This document shows, in pieces, positions 18,734 to 26,676 of a DNA stretch of 64,000 nucleotides (the stretch's first letter is position 1; every line of letters starts with the position of its first letter). Under the pieces are notes generated by a model, which was given only the letters and a program-made list of their open reading frames with translations, ran no database searches and was not told the DNA's origin. The translations under genes and the position numbers were made by a program. Source of the DNA: CAVQYV01 sp963718295 [NCBI: uncultured Methylomirabilota bacterium] (GTDB lineage: Bacteria; Methylomirabilota; Methylomirabilia; CAVQYV01); assembly GCA_963718295.1 (NCBI GenBank), contig CAVQYV010000004.1, positions 434,001 to 498,000 on the forward strand. The letters run 5' to 3'.

Positions 18734-19984
18734 CTATCGCACCTGGGCGGCCATCTGCCCGGCGAGATAGCCAGTGGAGAAAGCGGCCTGAAGGTTGTAG
18801 CCGCCGGTGGGGCCATCCAGATTCAGGATCTCACCGCAGAAGAAGAGGCCGAAGATCAGTCGGGATTCGAGGGTCTTGGGGTTGACTTCGACCAGCTCGA
18901 CTCCCCCCGCTGTCACCACCGCTTCCTCGATAGGACGGGGGCGGAGGATGGTCAGGGGCAGGGCGGAGAGGTGAGCCCGGAGCCTCTCCCTCTCCTGGGA
19001 GGTGATTTGATGGGCCGGTTTTTCCGGAGGGATGTGGGTGAGCCCGACGATGATGGGAATGAGCCTCCGGGGAAGAAGATCGACCAAGGCATGCTTGAAT
19101 TGACGGCGGTGGTATTGGGCAAGGTCCCGGATCAGCCTCTTGTCCAACTGCTCCGGGCTTAGAGCCGGCTTCAGGTCCAAAGATATCGTGAGCCTATCTC
19201 GGGTTTCCTGGGGGTGGAGTCTCGCCGCGAGGCGGCTCAGTCGCAGGATAATGGGCCCTGACAGCCCAAAATGAGTGAACAGCAACTCCCCGAACTCCTC
19301 GGCGACCTTCTTTCTTTCCGCAAAGAGGGAAGCCTTGACATTTCGGAGGCTGAGCCCCTGCAGCTCCTTTACCCAGGACTCTTTCACTTCAAGGGGGACC
19401 AGGGAGGGTCCCAGCGGCGCAATCGTATGTCCGAGACGGCGTGCGATCTCATAGCCATCTCCTGTGGATCCGGTGAGGGGATAGGAGAGGCCGCCAGTGG
19501 CGAGGACACAAGCCCCGGCTTCGATGATTTGTCCTCCCCTGAGACGGACCCCGCAGACCCTTCCTCCCCTGACCTCGATCTGATCAACCGGCGAGCTGAG
19601 CTGGATCCTGACCCTTCCTCCCTGGAGATATTTTTTGAGAGTCCCCGTCACATCGGAGGCCCGATTGGAGGCGGGGAAAATCCGGCCACCCCTTTCCACG
19701 TCTGCCTTCAGGCCGAATCGCTCCAACAGGTCCAAAAGCTCGGGCCGGAAGAACTGAGAGAAGGCTCCATACAGGAACTTGCCCTCCGGACCGAAGGCAG
19801 CGACGAAATCCCGAAGCTCCGCCGTGTTGGAGAAGTTACAGCGACCCTTCCCCGAAAGGAGGAGCTTCGCCCCGAGTCGAGGCATCTTCTCCAGGAGCGT
19901 CACCTTCCCTCCGCACTCGGCGGCCCGGCCCGCGGCCATTATGCCGGAGGCGCCGCCACCAATGACCAGGATCTCTTTTGGCAT
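18734..19984 (-). CDS. BaiN/YhiN-family FAD-dependent flavoprotein (HI0933-like)
   Basis: A 416-residue NAD(P)/FAD-dependent oxidoreductase of the HI0933/BaiN family. The N-terminal Rossmann motif VIGGGASGIMAAGRAA, the family motif LLLSGKGRCNFSN, the ATGGLSYPLTGSTGDGY segment and the C-terminal FAD-binding GEILNLDGPTGGYNLQAAF are all present. The start at 19984 gives MPKEILVIGGG and the normal length; a longer reading to 20065 adds 27 unrelated residues. It is convergent with the RAYT gene and divergent from the peptidase. The physiological substrate of the family in such bacteria is not established. Confidence 0.88.
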   Translation of the reverse strand: MPKEILVIGGGASGIMAAGRAAECGGKVTLLEKMPRLGAKLLLSGKGRCNFSNTAELRDFVAAFGPEGKFLYGAFSQFFRPELLDLLERFGLKADVERGGRIFPASNRASDVTGTLKKYLQGGRVRIQLSSPVDQIEVRGGRVCGVRLRGGQIIEAGACVLATGGLSYPLTGSTGDGYEIARRLGHTIAPLGPSLVPLEVKESWVKELQGLSLRNVKASLFAERKKVAEEFGELLFTHFGLSGPIILRLSRLAARLHPQETRDRLTISLDLKPALSPEQLDKRLIRDLAQYHRRQFKHALVDLLPRRLIPIIVGLTHIPPEKPAHQITSQERERLRAHLSALPLTILRPRPIEEAVVTAGGVELVEVNPKTLESRLIFGLFFCGEILNLDGPTGGYNLQAAFSTGYLAGQMAAQVR

Positions 19985-20211
19985 CTTTGGTTCCCCAAGA
20001 TATTTCTGAAAGGACTGGAAGGATGGCCGATTCGGTTCATAACACAAGAGCCCCAGCCGGCACAAGGGAGGAATTGCGCAATTCGGATGCCCTGATCGCA
20101 GTCTCCGCTCGACACCCTCCGGTTATCCTGTTCCGCTGATTATCCTTGACCCGTTTCTGAGCCCTTCCTTCCTATATGATCGCATTTTCAAGCAAGGAAA
20201 GGAGACCTTCG

Positions 20212-21519
20212 ATGAAGGCTTTTGTGGTGCTGGGCCTTGCTGCGTTGGCCCTGGCGATGGTAAAAGGGGCATCTCCCTCGGCTTGGGCATCCCACCAAGG
20301 AGGCAAAATCGGGGCGGCCTTGAAGGAGGTGGAGAAAAACCACCAGACGTGGATTCAGGATCTGAAGGACTTGGCCCGAATCCCGGCCCCCACCGCCCCC
20401 TGGGCTGGGGTAGAGGAGCCCCGGGTGAAATGGATCGCCGCGGCCTTCCAGCGCCTGGGCTATGCTCCAGTGGTGGATGAGAACGGCAATGTCTATGCGA
20501 GGAGGCCGGGAGCCGCCAGGGGTCCCTCCCTCCTGATCTGTGCCCATTCGGATACGGTCTTCGCCGCCGACAAATACCCCATCACCATCCGGGAGGAGGG
20601 CGAGCGGCTCATCGCTCCCGGGATCGGGGATGACGCCTCAGGGGTGATCGCCATGCTCTCCGTGCTGGAGGCGCTGGATCAGGCCAAGATTCAGACCCGA
20701 GGGGACCTGATCTTCCTCTCCGAGATGGGAGAAGAACGGTACGACCCGAAAGGAATGGAGAGAGTCCTGAATGACCTGAATCCTGCGCCGGATATGATTA
20801 TTGCCATCGATCGGACCTTGGGGGAGATCATGTATGGGGTGAGCGGGGGCTATTATGCTCAGGTGATCTTCACCGCCCCGGGAACCCATCCCCTCACCTC
20901 CACCGGCGTCCCTCCAGCAGTCCTGGCCATGGCCAAGGCGATCGAGGGGGTATATGCCATCCAGCGGCCCTGCTTCCCTGGGCCCGCCATTCCCGTTGAT
21001 ATTTCCGGCACGCCCCATTTCCTCCTCAACGTCAATGCGGTGGAGGCATCCACCCCCACCATCAACCGGAGCGGCATGATTACCTCGGCCTCCTTCAACC
21101 TAGTGGTCAACGAATCCATCCAGGCGGAAGAGGTGCTGGAATGGGTGAAGGGAAGGGTGGAGGAGGTTGCGGAATCCGCGGTCCAGGAGGTCAATTCGGC
21201 CTTTCCCGACCCGAGGAGGGTAAAGGTCGAGGTCAGGGGTCGGATCTTGCCCTCCCTTCAGCTGCCGGGGATGCGGGATCATCAGCTGGTACAAAGCTTC
21301 GAACGGGCCTATCTGACTCTGGGGATTCAGCCAAGGCCGACCCCGAACGGAACCACCTCGGCCAACGCAGGAATCCGCATGGGCATCCCGGGAATCGGCA
21401 TTGGCCCCTGCGTCCGGATGGACAATCACAGCCTTTACGAATGGATGGAACCAAAGACCATGATCCCGGGAGTCAAGGCCATGATCCTGGCCCTGGAGGA
21501 GCTGGTGGGGTTTGAGTGA
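20212..21519 (+). CDS. Secreted M20 family metallopeptidase
   Basis: A 435-residue zinc exopeptidase of the M20 family with an N-terminal signal peptide (hydrophobic MKAFVVLGLAALALAMVK, probable cleavage after AWA). Metal-ligand segments are CAHSDTVF (His/Asp), GIGDDASGV (Asp), SEMGEE (general-base and ligand Glu) and DNHSLYEW near the end (His). The dimerisation insert lies between about residues 215 and 320. ATG 20212 follows AAGGAAAGGAG with 7-base spacing; the earlier ATG at 20176 would spoil the signal peptide. A periplasmic peptidase is likely, but the substrate is unknown. Confidence 0.87.
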   Translation: MKAFVVLGLAALALAMVKGASPSAWASHQGGKIGAALKEVEKNHQTWIQDLKDLARIPAPTAPWAGVEEPRVKWIAAAFQRLGYAPVVDENGNVYARRPGAARGPSLLICAHSDTVFAADKYPITIREEGERLIAPGIGDDASGVIAMLSVLEALDQAKIQTRGDLIFLSEMGEERYDPKGMERVLNDLNPAPDMIIAIDRTLGEIMYGVSGGYYAQVIFTAPGTHPLTSTGVPPAVLAMAKAIEGVYAIQRPCFPGPAIPVDISGTPHFLLNVNAVEASTPTINRSGMITSASFNLVVNESIQAEEVLEWVKGRVEEVAESAVQEVNSAFPDPRRVKVEVRGRILPSLQLPGMRDHQLVQSFERAYLTLGIQPRPTPNGTTSANAGIRMGIPGIGIGPCVRMDNHSLYEWMEPKTMIPGVKAMILALEELVGFE

Positions 21520-21576
21520 GCAGAAGGCTGCTTGAGAAAGGTGTGAAAGGATGAGCAAAAAAGGGGGAAAAGAAAT

Positions 21577-21660
21577 GTGCCCGTCCCGATATGGATCTTC
21601 GCCTTCATCGTGGCGGGAATGATCCAGATCCTGGTGCCCCTGGAAATGCTTTGGGGATGA
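21577..21660 (+). CDS. Possible 27-residue membrane peptide
   Basis: A short frame opens with GTG at 21577, 8 bases after AAGGGGGA, and ends with TGA at 21658-21660. The product is almost entirely hydrophobic (IWIFAFIVAGMIQILVPL) and would span the membrane once. It lies 57 bases downstream of the M20 peptidase gene. Such a length can occur by chance, so this stays tentative; no homologue is recognised. Confidence 0.25.
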   Translation: MPVPIWIFAFIVAGMIQILVPLEMLWG

Positions 21661-21799
21661 ATCGGGAAGGGATCGGAGCTATAGGGCATAGGGCATATGG
21701 ATCGGAACGGAGGCGGGCGGGTTCGGCCCCCGGTGGGGCCCTGTGCCAGTCTGCCCATTGCGGCAGGTCCAGGTTTTTGGGCTCTCCAGTCAGGCAAAG

Positions 21800-21831
21800 A
21801 AAAAAGCCCGCCAGTGATGTGCTGGCGGGCT
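21800..21831 (-). terminator. Intrinsic terminator of rnpB
   Basis: On the minus strand the perfect stem GCCCGCCAG / CTGGCGGGC (21822-21830 and 21806-21814, loop of seven) is followed by six T residues (21805-21800). It starts immediately after the RNase P RNA 3' end. Confidence 0.9.
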
Positions 21832-22263
21832 CCAGGCCGAAAGGAGTCCATAAGCCGGATTCTGTTCCCCTGGCCCCCTGCGGGGGTTTGGGGTGATGAC
21901 CATTCCTCTAGTTCCGCCGTTGCCAGCGGAATCCAGCGGCCTACCCGAGGGCTTGGGCGGGCCGCCCTCCTGTCCCGCATCGGCAGATGCGAAACATCGC
22001 CCCCCTATTTGGCCTTGCTCCGGGTGGGGTTTACCCTGCCTTCGATGTCACCATCGAAGCGGTGCGCTCTTACCGCGCCTTTTCACCCTTACCTCTCTGT
22101 CCCGTAAGGGATCGAGATCGGCGGTGTATTTTCTGTGGCACTTTCCTTGAAGTCACCTCCACTCCGCGTTACGGAGCACCCTGCCCTGTGGAGTCCGGAC
22201 TTTCCTCCCCGATCCCGCCCATTCAGGGAGAGATCGCGGCGGCCATCTGTCCTCCTTCCGCCT
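21832..22263 (-). ncRNA. rnpB: RNase P RNA, bacterial type A
   Basis: The catalytic RNA that trims tRNA 5' ends. Read on the minus strand it contains the universal GAGGAAAGTCCGGACTCC and ACAGGGCAG block (about 22207-22170), then ACAGAAA, the GGTGAAAAGGCGCGGTAAG block, and near the 3' end ACAGAATCCGGCTTATGG. The two ends pair as helix P1 (CCAGGCGGAAGGAG with CTCCTTTCGGCCTGG). The length of about 430 nt is normal for a type A RNA with its full set of helices. A promoter lies directly upstream and an intrinsic terminator directly downstream, so the ends are known to within a few bases. Confidence 0.96.
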
Positions 22264-22269
22264 GGATAC

Positions 22270-22298
22270 AGTATACTCCCAATGGGGGAAAAAGTCTA
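22270..22298 (-). promoter_or_regulatory. rnpB promoter
   Basis: Minus strand: TAGACT (22298-22293), 17-base spacer, TATACT (22275-22270), seven bases before the inferred RNA 5' end. The -35 box overlaps the glnE stop codon at 22296-22298. Confidence 0.65.
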
Positions 22299-25200
22299 AT
22301 CCCTTTGAGGTTGAGATTCTCGGGCAAAGATGATCCCAAACAGCCTCCTCACCTCGGATCGGCGGGACTCCAGCTCAAAGAGCAGGCTCTTCCCTGCCTC
22401 CCCCCCTCCTGGATCCGGATATCCGAGACGCCTGGCCAGGTTGTTGACCTTCTCCGGCGAGGAGGGCAGGGCATCGATGGCCTGATCGGATAGGATGCGC
22501 AGCCGATTCTCCACCCTCCTCATAAACAGGTAGGATTCCTTGAGGATGTCCGCCTCAGGAGGGGAGAGGAGGCCATGGGCCCTCAGTGCATCCAAGGCCT
22601 TTAGGGTATTGGGAGCTTTCAGGGCTTCCACCTGCTGTCCGTGGCGCAGCTGCAGCATCTGGACCACGAACTCGATATCGACGATTCCTCCCACCCCCAA
22701 TTTGATATCCAGGGAATTGGGATGATAGCCTCCCCTCTCATTGCCCATTCGCTGCCGCATCCGGACCATCTGCTGGATCTCCTCTGGACCCAGGGATCCT
22801 CCATACACGAATTGGCTGAGGCGATTCAAGAACTGATCGGCCAGATCCCGATCTCCCGCTACCACCCGGGCCTTGATCAGGGCCTGTCTTTCCCACAGGT
22901 CTGCCAGGGTCTGGAAGTGGTGGACGTAGGAAGCGAGGCTCTGGGCAAGCTCCCCCTTTTGTCCTCCTGGACGGAGGCGTACATCCACCCGATAGGTAGC
23001 CCCTTCTTTGGTCAGGGTGGTGAGGATCCTCAGGGTGCGGTGTGCCAGCTTGCTGTAGTATTCCCTGAGGGTGATGCCCTCCGAGGGAGGCTCCTTGCCC
23101 CTCTCAATCCCCGCGGTTTCGCCCTCTTCATCATAGACGAAGAGGATATCCAGGTCTGAGCCGAAATTAAGCCCGTAGCCACCCAATTTCCCCAGGCCGA
23201 TAATGGTGACTTGGCTTCTCCTTGTCTGGTCTCCCCCCTGGATTTGGGGAATCCCGTATTGGGCTTCCATCTCCTCCGAGGCCATTTGAAGGGCTGCACT
23301 CAGGCACAACTCGGCGACATCCGTGAGGTCATGAAGGGTCCTTTGGATATCCGCTTTTCCCAAGATCTCCCGGATGCCGATCCGTAATTCCTGGGATTTC
23401 TTGAAATGCCGGAGGGCATCGAGTTTCAGGGCGGGGGTTGAGGCATCGGAGAGAAGGGAGGAGAGATCGTTTGCTATCTCGGCCCTGGTTCTGCGGGCCT
23501 CCAACGTCTCCGGATAGAGAAATACATTCATGAGATCGGGATGCAGGATCAGGAGTTGGGCAAGGAATTCACTATGACCGAAGAGCCGGATCAGGATATT
23601 CAATAGCCCCGGGTTTTCATTCAGAAGGGAAAAGAGGGAGTCCCGGGCGCCCATGGCCCGCACGAAACGCTCGAAGCTGTTGAGGGCCATATCCGCATCG
23701 GGGGCCAGCTTCAGGGCATCGAGGAGCAAGGGCAGGAGCTTGGGAAGGTGGCGTCTCTCGGATACTGCGAATTGGGAGGCCTGGGGCCCCTCCTTCAACA
23801 TCAGCAGGTTCCGGTAGCCGCGCTCCACGTCGAGGACGCCCGCCTCTTTCAACCTTTTTCTCACGATGTTCCCCCCCTCGGGGTCCTCCAGGAGGAGGGA
23901 GAAATCGGGGGATTCTCCGGGGACGGGGACCGAGACGGCCTGATAGAAGAGGCGGTCATAGATCCATCTCACCGTCTTGGTGTGCTCACGAAGATCATGG
24001 AGGAAGTCGTCTCCCGGGGTGCTGGTGAGCTGCCGATGGTATCCCAGGCGTTTGGCAAGCTTGATGATCTCTTTCGGATTCTCCGGCAGGGTATGGGTTT
24101 TGATCTGATGCAGGAGTTGAAGTCGATGCTCCACCCGTCGCAGGAAGATGTAGGCCTTGGTCAGTTGAGAGTAATCCTCCAGGGGCAAAAAGCGCTCCTC
24201 GGCCAGGCGGTGCAGTGCCCTGAGGGTGTTGGCTTCTCGGATCCAAGGGTTTTGGCCGCCGTGCACCAGCTGGAAGGCCTGAGCGATGAATTCGATCTCC
24301 CGAATTCCTCCGGGCCCCAGTTTCACGTCCCTTTCCACCTTCGGATCCAGGGCAATGGAGAGATTGATCTTCTCTTTCATGGCTTTGATCTCGCCGATGG
24401 CCTGGTAATCCAAGTATTGACGGTAGATGAAAGGCGAAAGGGTCTGGAGGAACCTCTTCCCCAGGGCTTCATCCCCCGCCACCGGTCTGGCCTTAATGAG
24501 GGCCTGTCGTTCCCAGGTCCGACCCTGGGTCTCATAGTACAATTCGTAGGCCCGCAGAGAGAGAGCCAGATCCCCACTTCGCCCCCCGGGGCGCAGTCTC
24601 AGATCCACCCGGAAACAGTGACCTTCCTCTGACGGATCTGCTATGGCCTCGTTGATCATCTTGGCGAGGCGGGTGAAGTAGAATCGGTTATCCACCTTGA
24701 GGATCTCGGGAGAGTGCGGATGCGTTTCCCCCTCCTCCGAATAGAGGTAGATGATGTCGATGTCGGAGCTGAAGTTGAGCTCGGCGCCTCCCAATTTTCC
24801 GAGGCCCAGGGTGGCGAAGGAGGACTCACGGCTCACCGCATCAGGGTCGAGGAATCGGGGCATTCCATGTTTTCGCACCAGCTGGGCCTGACTCACTTGG
24901 AAAGCCTTCTGGAGGGTGATCTCAGCCAGGAAAGAGAGCTGCTGGGTGACATCGATCAGATCCAGATTTCCCAGGATGTCCGCTACTCCGATCCTCAGAA
25001 TCTCCCGGCGGTTGAAGAGGCGAAGTGCCCGAACCTTCTCCTGTAGGCTGGATCGGGATTCCACCTGGGCATCCAGTTCCTCCATCATCTCCTCCTTGAG
25101 CTTGGCCCTCCTCAACTGTCCAGGCTCGAGCAGCCAGTAGAGGTATTGGGGATGGCGGAGAAGGATATCGGTAAGGAATTGGCTGTGAGAGAAGATGGCA

Positions 25201-25502
25201 ATCGCCACATCCAGGACCCGGGGGGACTCCAGCAGGAACGAGTACAGGAACTTTGGGTTCAGGACCTTATCCGCATAAGCCTCGAAATTGTTGAGGGCCA
25301 TGTCCGGATCGGGGCAGTTGCCCAAAGAGGCGAGGAGGGGCGGAAGCATGGAGGATAAGAGGACGCCGCATGAGGGATCTTTGCCCAATTGGGCAAAGTT
25401 ACGCTCTGCCCGGGCGAGGTCCTCGAATCCTGCAGCCCGAAGGTCATGCTCCGGGAGAGCCGGGGGCTTGGGAGATGGAGGTGTCGAGGCTGGATCTGGC
25501 AT
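22296..25502 (-). CDS. glnE: Bifunctional glutamine synthetase adenylyltransferase / adenylyl-removing enzyme
   Basis: GlnE switches glutamine synthetase off by adenylylation and on by phosphorolytic deadenylylation, under PII control. The 1068-residue protein has the two nucleotidyltransferase domains with the GlnE signature: LGKLGGAELNFSSDIDIIYLY in the N-terminal (removal) half and LGKLGGYGLNFGSDLDILFVY in the C-terminal (transfer) half, each followed by its GlnD-like uridylyltransferase domain (for example VDLRLRPGGRSG and VDVRLRPGGQKG). It is longer than the E. coli enzyme (about 950) owing to a Pro-rich N-terminus. It has its own promoter upstream and ends at the rnpB promoter. No Shine-Dalgarno is obvious at the chosen ATG. 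Confidence 0.95.
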   Translation of the reverse strand: MPDPASTPPSPKPPALPEHDLRAAGFEDLARAERNFAQLGKDPSCGVLLSSMLPPLLASLGNCPDPDMALNNFEAYADKVLNPKFLYSFLLESPRVLDVAIAIFSHSQFLTDILLRHPQYLYWLLEPGQLRRAKLKEEMMEELDAQVESRSSLQEKVRALRLFNRREILRIGVADILGNLDLIDVTQQLSFLAEITLQKAFQVSQAQLVRKHGMPRFLDPDAVSRESSFATLGLGKLGGAELNFSSDIDIIYLYSEEGETHPHSPEILKVDNRFYFTRLAKMINEAIADPSEEGHCFRVDLRLRPGGRSGDLALSLRAYELYYETQGRTWERQALIKARPVAGDEALGKRFLQTLSPFIYRQYLDYQAIGEIKAMKEKINLSIALDPKVERDVKLGPGGIREIEFIAQAFQLVHGGQNPWIREANTLRALHRLAEERFLPLEDYSQLTKAYIFLRRVEHRLQLLHQIKTHTLPENPKEIIKLAKRLGYHRQLTSTPGDDFLHDLREHTKTVRWIYDRLFYQAVSVPVPGESPDFSLLLEDPEGGNIVRKRLKEAGVLDVERGYRNLLMLKEGPQASQFAVSERRHLPKLLPLLLDALKLAPDADMALNSFERFVRAMGARDSLFSLLNENPGLLNILIRLFGHSEFLAQLLILHPDLMNVFLYPETLEARRTRAEIANDLSSLLSDASTPALKLDALRHFKKSQELRIGIREILGKADIQRTLHDLTDVAELCLSAALQMASEEMEAQYGIPQIQGGDQTRRSQVTIIGLGKLGGYGLNFGSDLDILFVYDEEGETAGIERGKEPPSEGITLREYYSKLAHRTLRILTTLTKEGATYRVDVRLRPGGQKGELAQSLASYVHHFQTLADLWERQALIKARVVAGDRDLADQFLNRLSQFVYGGSLGPEEIQQMVRMRQRMGNERGGYHPNSLDIKLGVGGIVDIEFVVQMLQLRHGQQVEALKAPNTLKALDALRAHGLLSPPEADILKESYLFMRRVENRLRILSDQAIDALPSSPEKVNNLARRLGYPDPGGGEAGKSLLFELESRRSEVRRLFGIIFARESQPQRD

Positions 25503-25658
25503 CAGGTCGCTGATTTTTCTGACATCGGTATACGCCCCCTGCGGTCCTGGAACCTCCTAAAAGGTAAAAGGGATTCAGAATCTGCCATCGTGGATCCCTG
25601 TTTCTTCTGCGTGTCCTCTCGGACCAGCCGATGAGTTATTCAATCCTGATGCAGATTC

Positions 25659-25687
25659 AGTATACCTGAGTCTATTTCTTGTGGCAA
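25659..25687 (-). promoter_or_regulatory. glnE promoter
   Basis: Minus strand: TTGCCA (25687-25682), exactly 17 bases, TATACT (25664-25659); each hexamer matches consensus at five of six positions. The -35 lies in the last codons of the MauE/DoxX-like gene. The untranslated leader would be about 150 bases. Confidence 0.6.
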
Positions 25688-26178
25688 GCCGGGATCCGGT
25701 GACTCAGCAGGGAGTCCAGTGCGAGAAAGCCCCGGTCGAAGAGGAGGATCAGAACTCCCATGGCCAGCATGAGGAGATCGCGCAGGAGGGTACTCCAGCC
25801 CAGCTCCTCCCCAGGTCCGAAACAGCCACAGTCTATCTGTGTCCCCCGGGCAATGTTGATGGAGATGGCAATGATGAAGCTCATCAACGTGGCCGAGAGG
25901 ACCAATGAGCTGCTCCGGGTGAGAAAACCCAAAATCAGGAAGAGGCCCCCGATCATCTCCAGCCAGGGAAGGAACAGCGACCACAGATTGACCAGCAAGG
26001 GGGGAAGGATGGCATAGTTGGCCACATCCTCCGCAAGCCGGGCAGGGTAAAGGATCTTTTCCCAACTCGCCCAAACGAAGAGGGCCCCCAGGACGACCCT
26101 CAAGATCGGGGTCAGATAGGGGCTCGAAAGGAGCAAGAGGACCTTCCTGGCGAGAGAATGGGATTCCCTGGGGCCCAT
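25672..26178 (-). CDS. MauE/DoxX-family membrane protein
   Basis: A 168-residue protein with about four membrane helices (roughly 22-40, 62-84, 92-110, 130-150). It carries the family motif TQIDCGCFG with Cys117 and Cys119, which in MauE and DoxX relatives is linked to thiol-disulfide or quinone-coupled redox work. It is the last gene of a three-gene minus-strand operon, starting three bases after the rhodanese stop. Function is inferred from family and context; the redox partner is unknown. Confidence 0.75.
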   Translation of the reverse strand: MGPRESHSLARKVLLLLSSPYLTPILRVVLGALFVWASWEKILYPARLAEDVANYAILPPLLVNLWSLFLPWLEMIGGLFLILGFLTRSSSLVLSATLMSFIIAISINIARGTQIDCGCFGPGEELGWSTLLRDLLMLAMGVLILLFDRGFLALDSLLSHRIPACHKK

Positions 26179-26181
26179 ACC

Positions 26182-26676
26182 TTATTTGCCCTCCATTCGA
26201 AATCCCTTTTTTTCCCAGGCAAGGATTCCGCCCTGCAAGATCTTCACTTGCCTCCTTCCCGTCCTTTGAAGCAGATAGGCCAATTCCTTCTCCGTGGGCC
26301 GCCCCCGCCCCTCCCCATAGACAATGATCGACTTCTCCTGGGGGAGCGAAGAATAGAATAATGGATACAAGGAGGGGAAATCCTTGGGTGGGAGGTTCAG
26401 GGCCTGAGGGAGGCGGGCCTTCCTGAATTGGTTCCTGGAACGGCTATCCAGGACGATGGCCTGTCCCTCCTGGGCCCATCTTTGCGCTTGCTCGGGATCG
26501 ATCTCGGAGTAAGACGATTCGCAAAGAAAGGGCGGAATCAAGGGCAGAGGCGAGGCCCGAAGGAGATTGGACCCCAGGGCAAAAGCCAGGCTGAGAAGGG
26601 CGATGAATACGCTGCCCAGAAGAATTGCCCAGAGATCATTCTGCTGTAATCTGCGAAATAACAAGGTTCTCCTCAT
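26182..26676 (-). CDS. Membrane-anchored rhodanese-like protein lacking the catalytic Cys
   Basis: A 164-residue protein with one N-terminal membrane helix (about residues 15-38) and a single rhodanese domain: SSYSEIDPEQAQRW, IVLDSRSRNQFRKARLPQALNLP and LQGGILAWEKKGF are typical. At the active-site loop, where the family has Cys followed by a six-residue phosphate-binding loop, the sequence reads VYGEGRGRP with Gly121 in place of Cys, so sulfur transfer through a persulfide is unlikely. It overlaps the upstream zinc-ribbon gene by ATGA and is followed at three bases by the MauE/DoxX-like gene. A binding or scaffolding role is possible. Confidence 0.75.
   Translation of the reverse strand: MRRTLLFRRLQQNDLWAILLGSVFIALLSLAFALGSNLLRASPLPLIPPFLCESSYSEIDPEQAQRWAQEGQAIVLDSRSRNQFRKARLPQALNLPPKDFPSLYPLFYSSLPQEKSIIVYGEGRGRPTEKELAYLLQRTGRRQVKILQGGILAWEKKGFRMEGK

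Noticed and set aside
20101-20190. Promoter TTGACC...TATATG before the M20 peptidase
   Set aside because: The spacer is 21 bases or longer, too long for a normal sigma-70 promoter.
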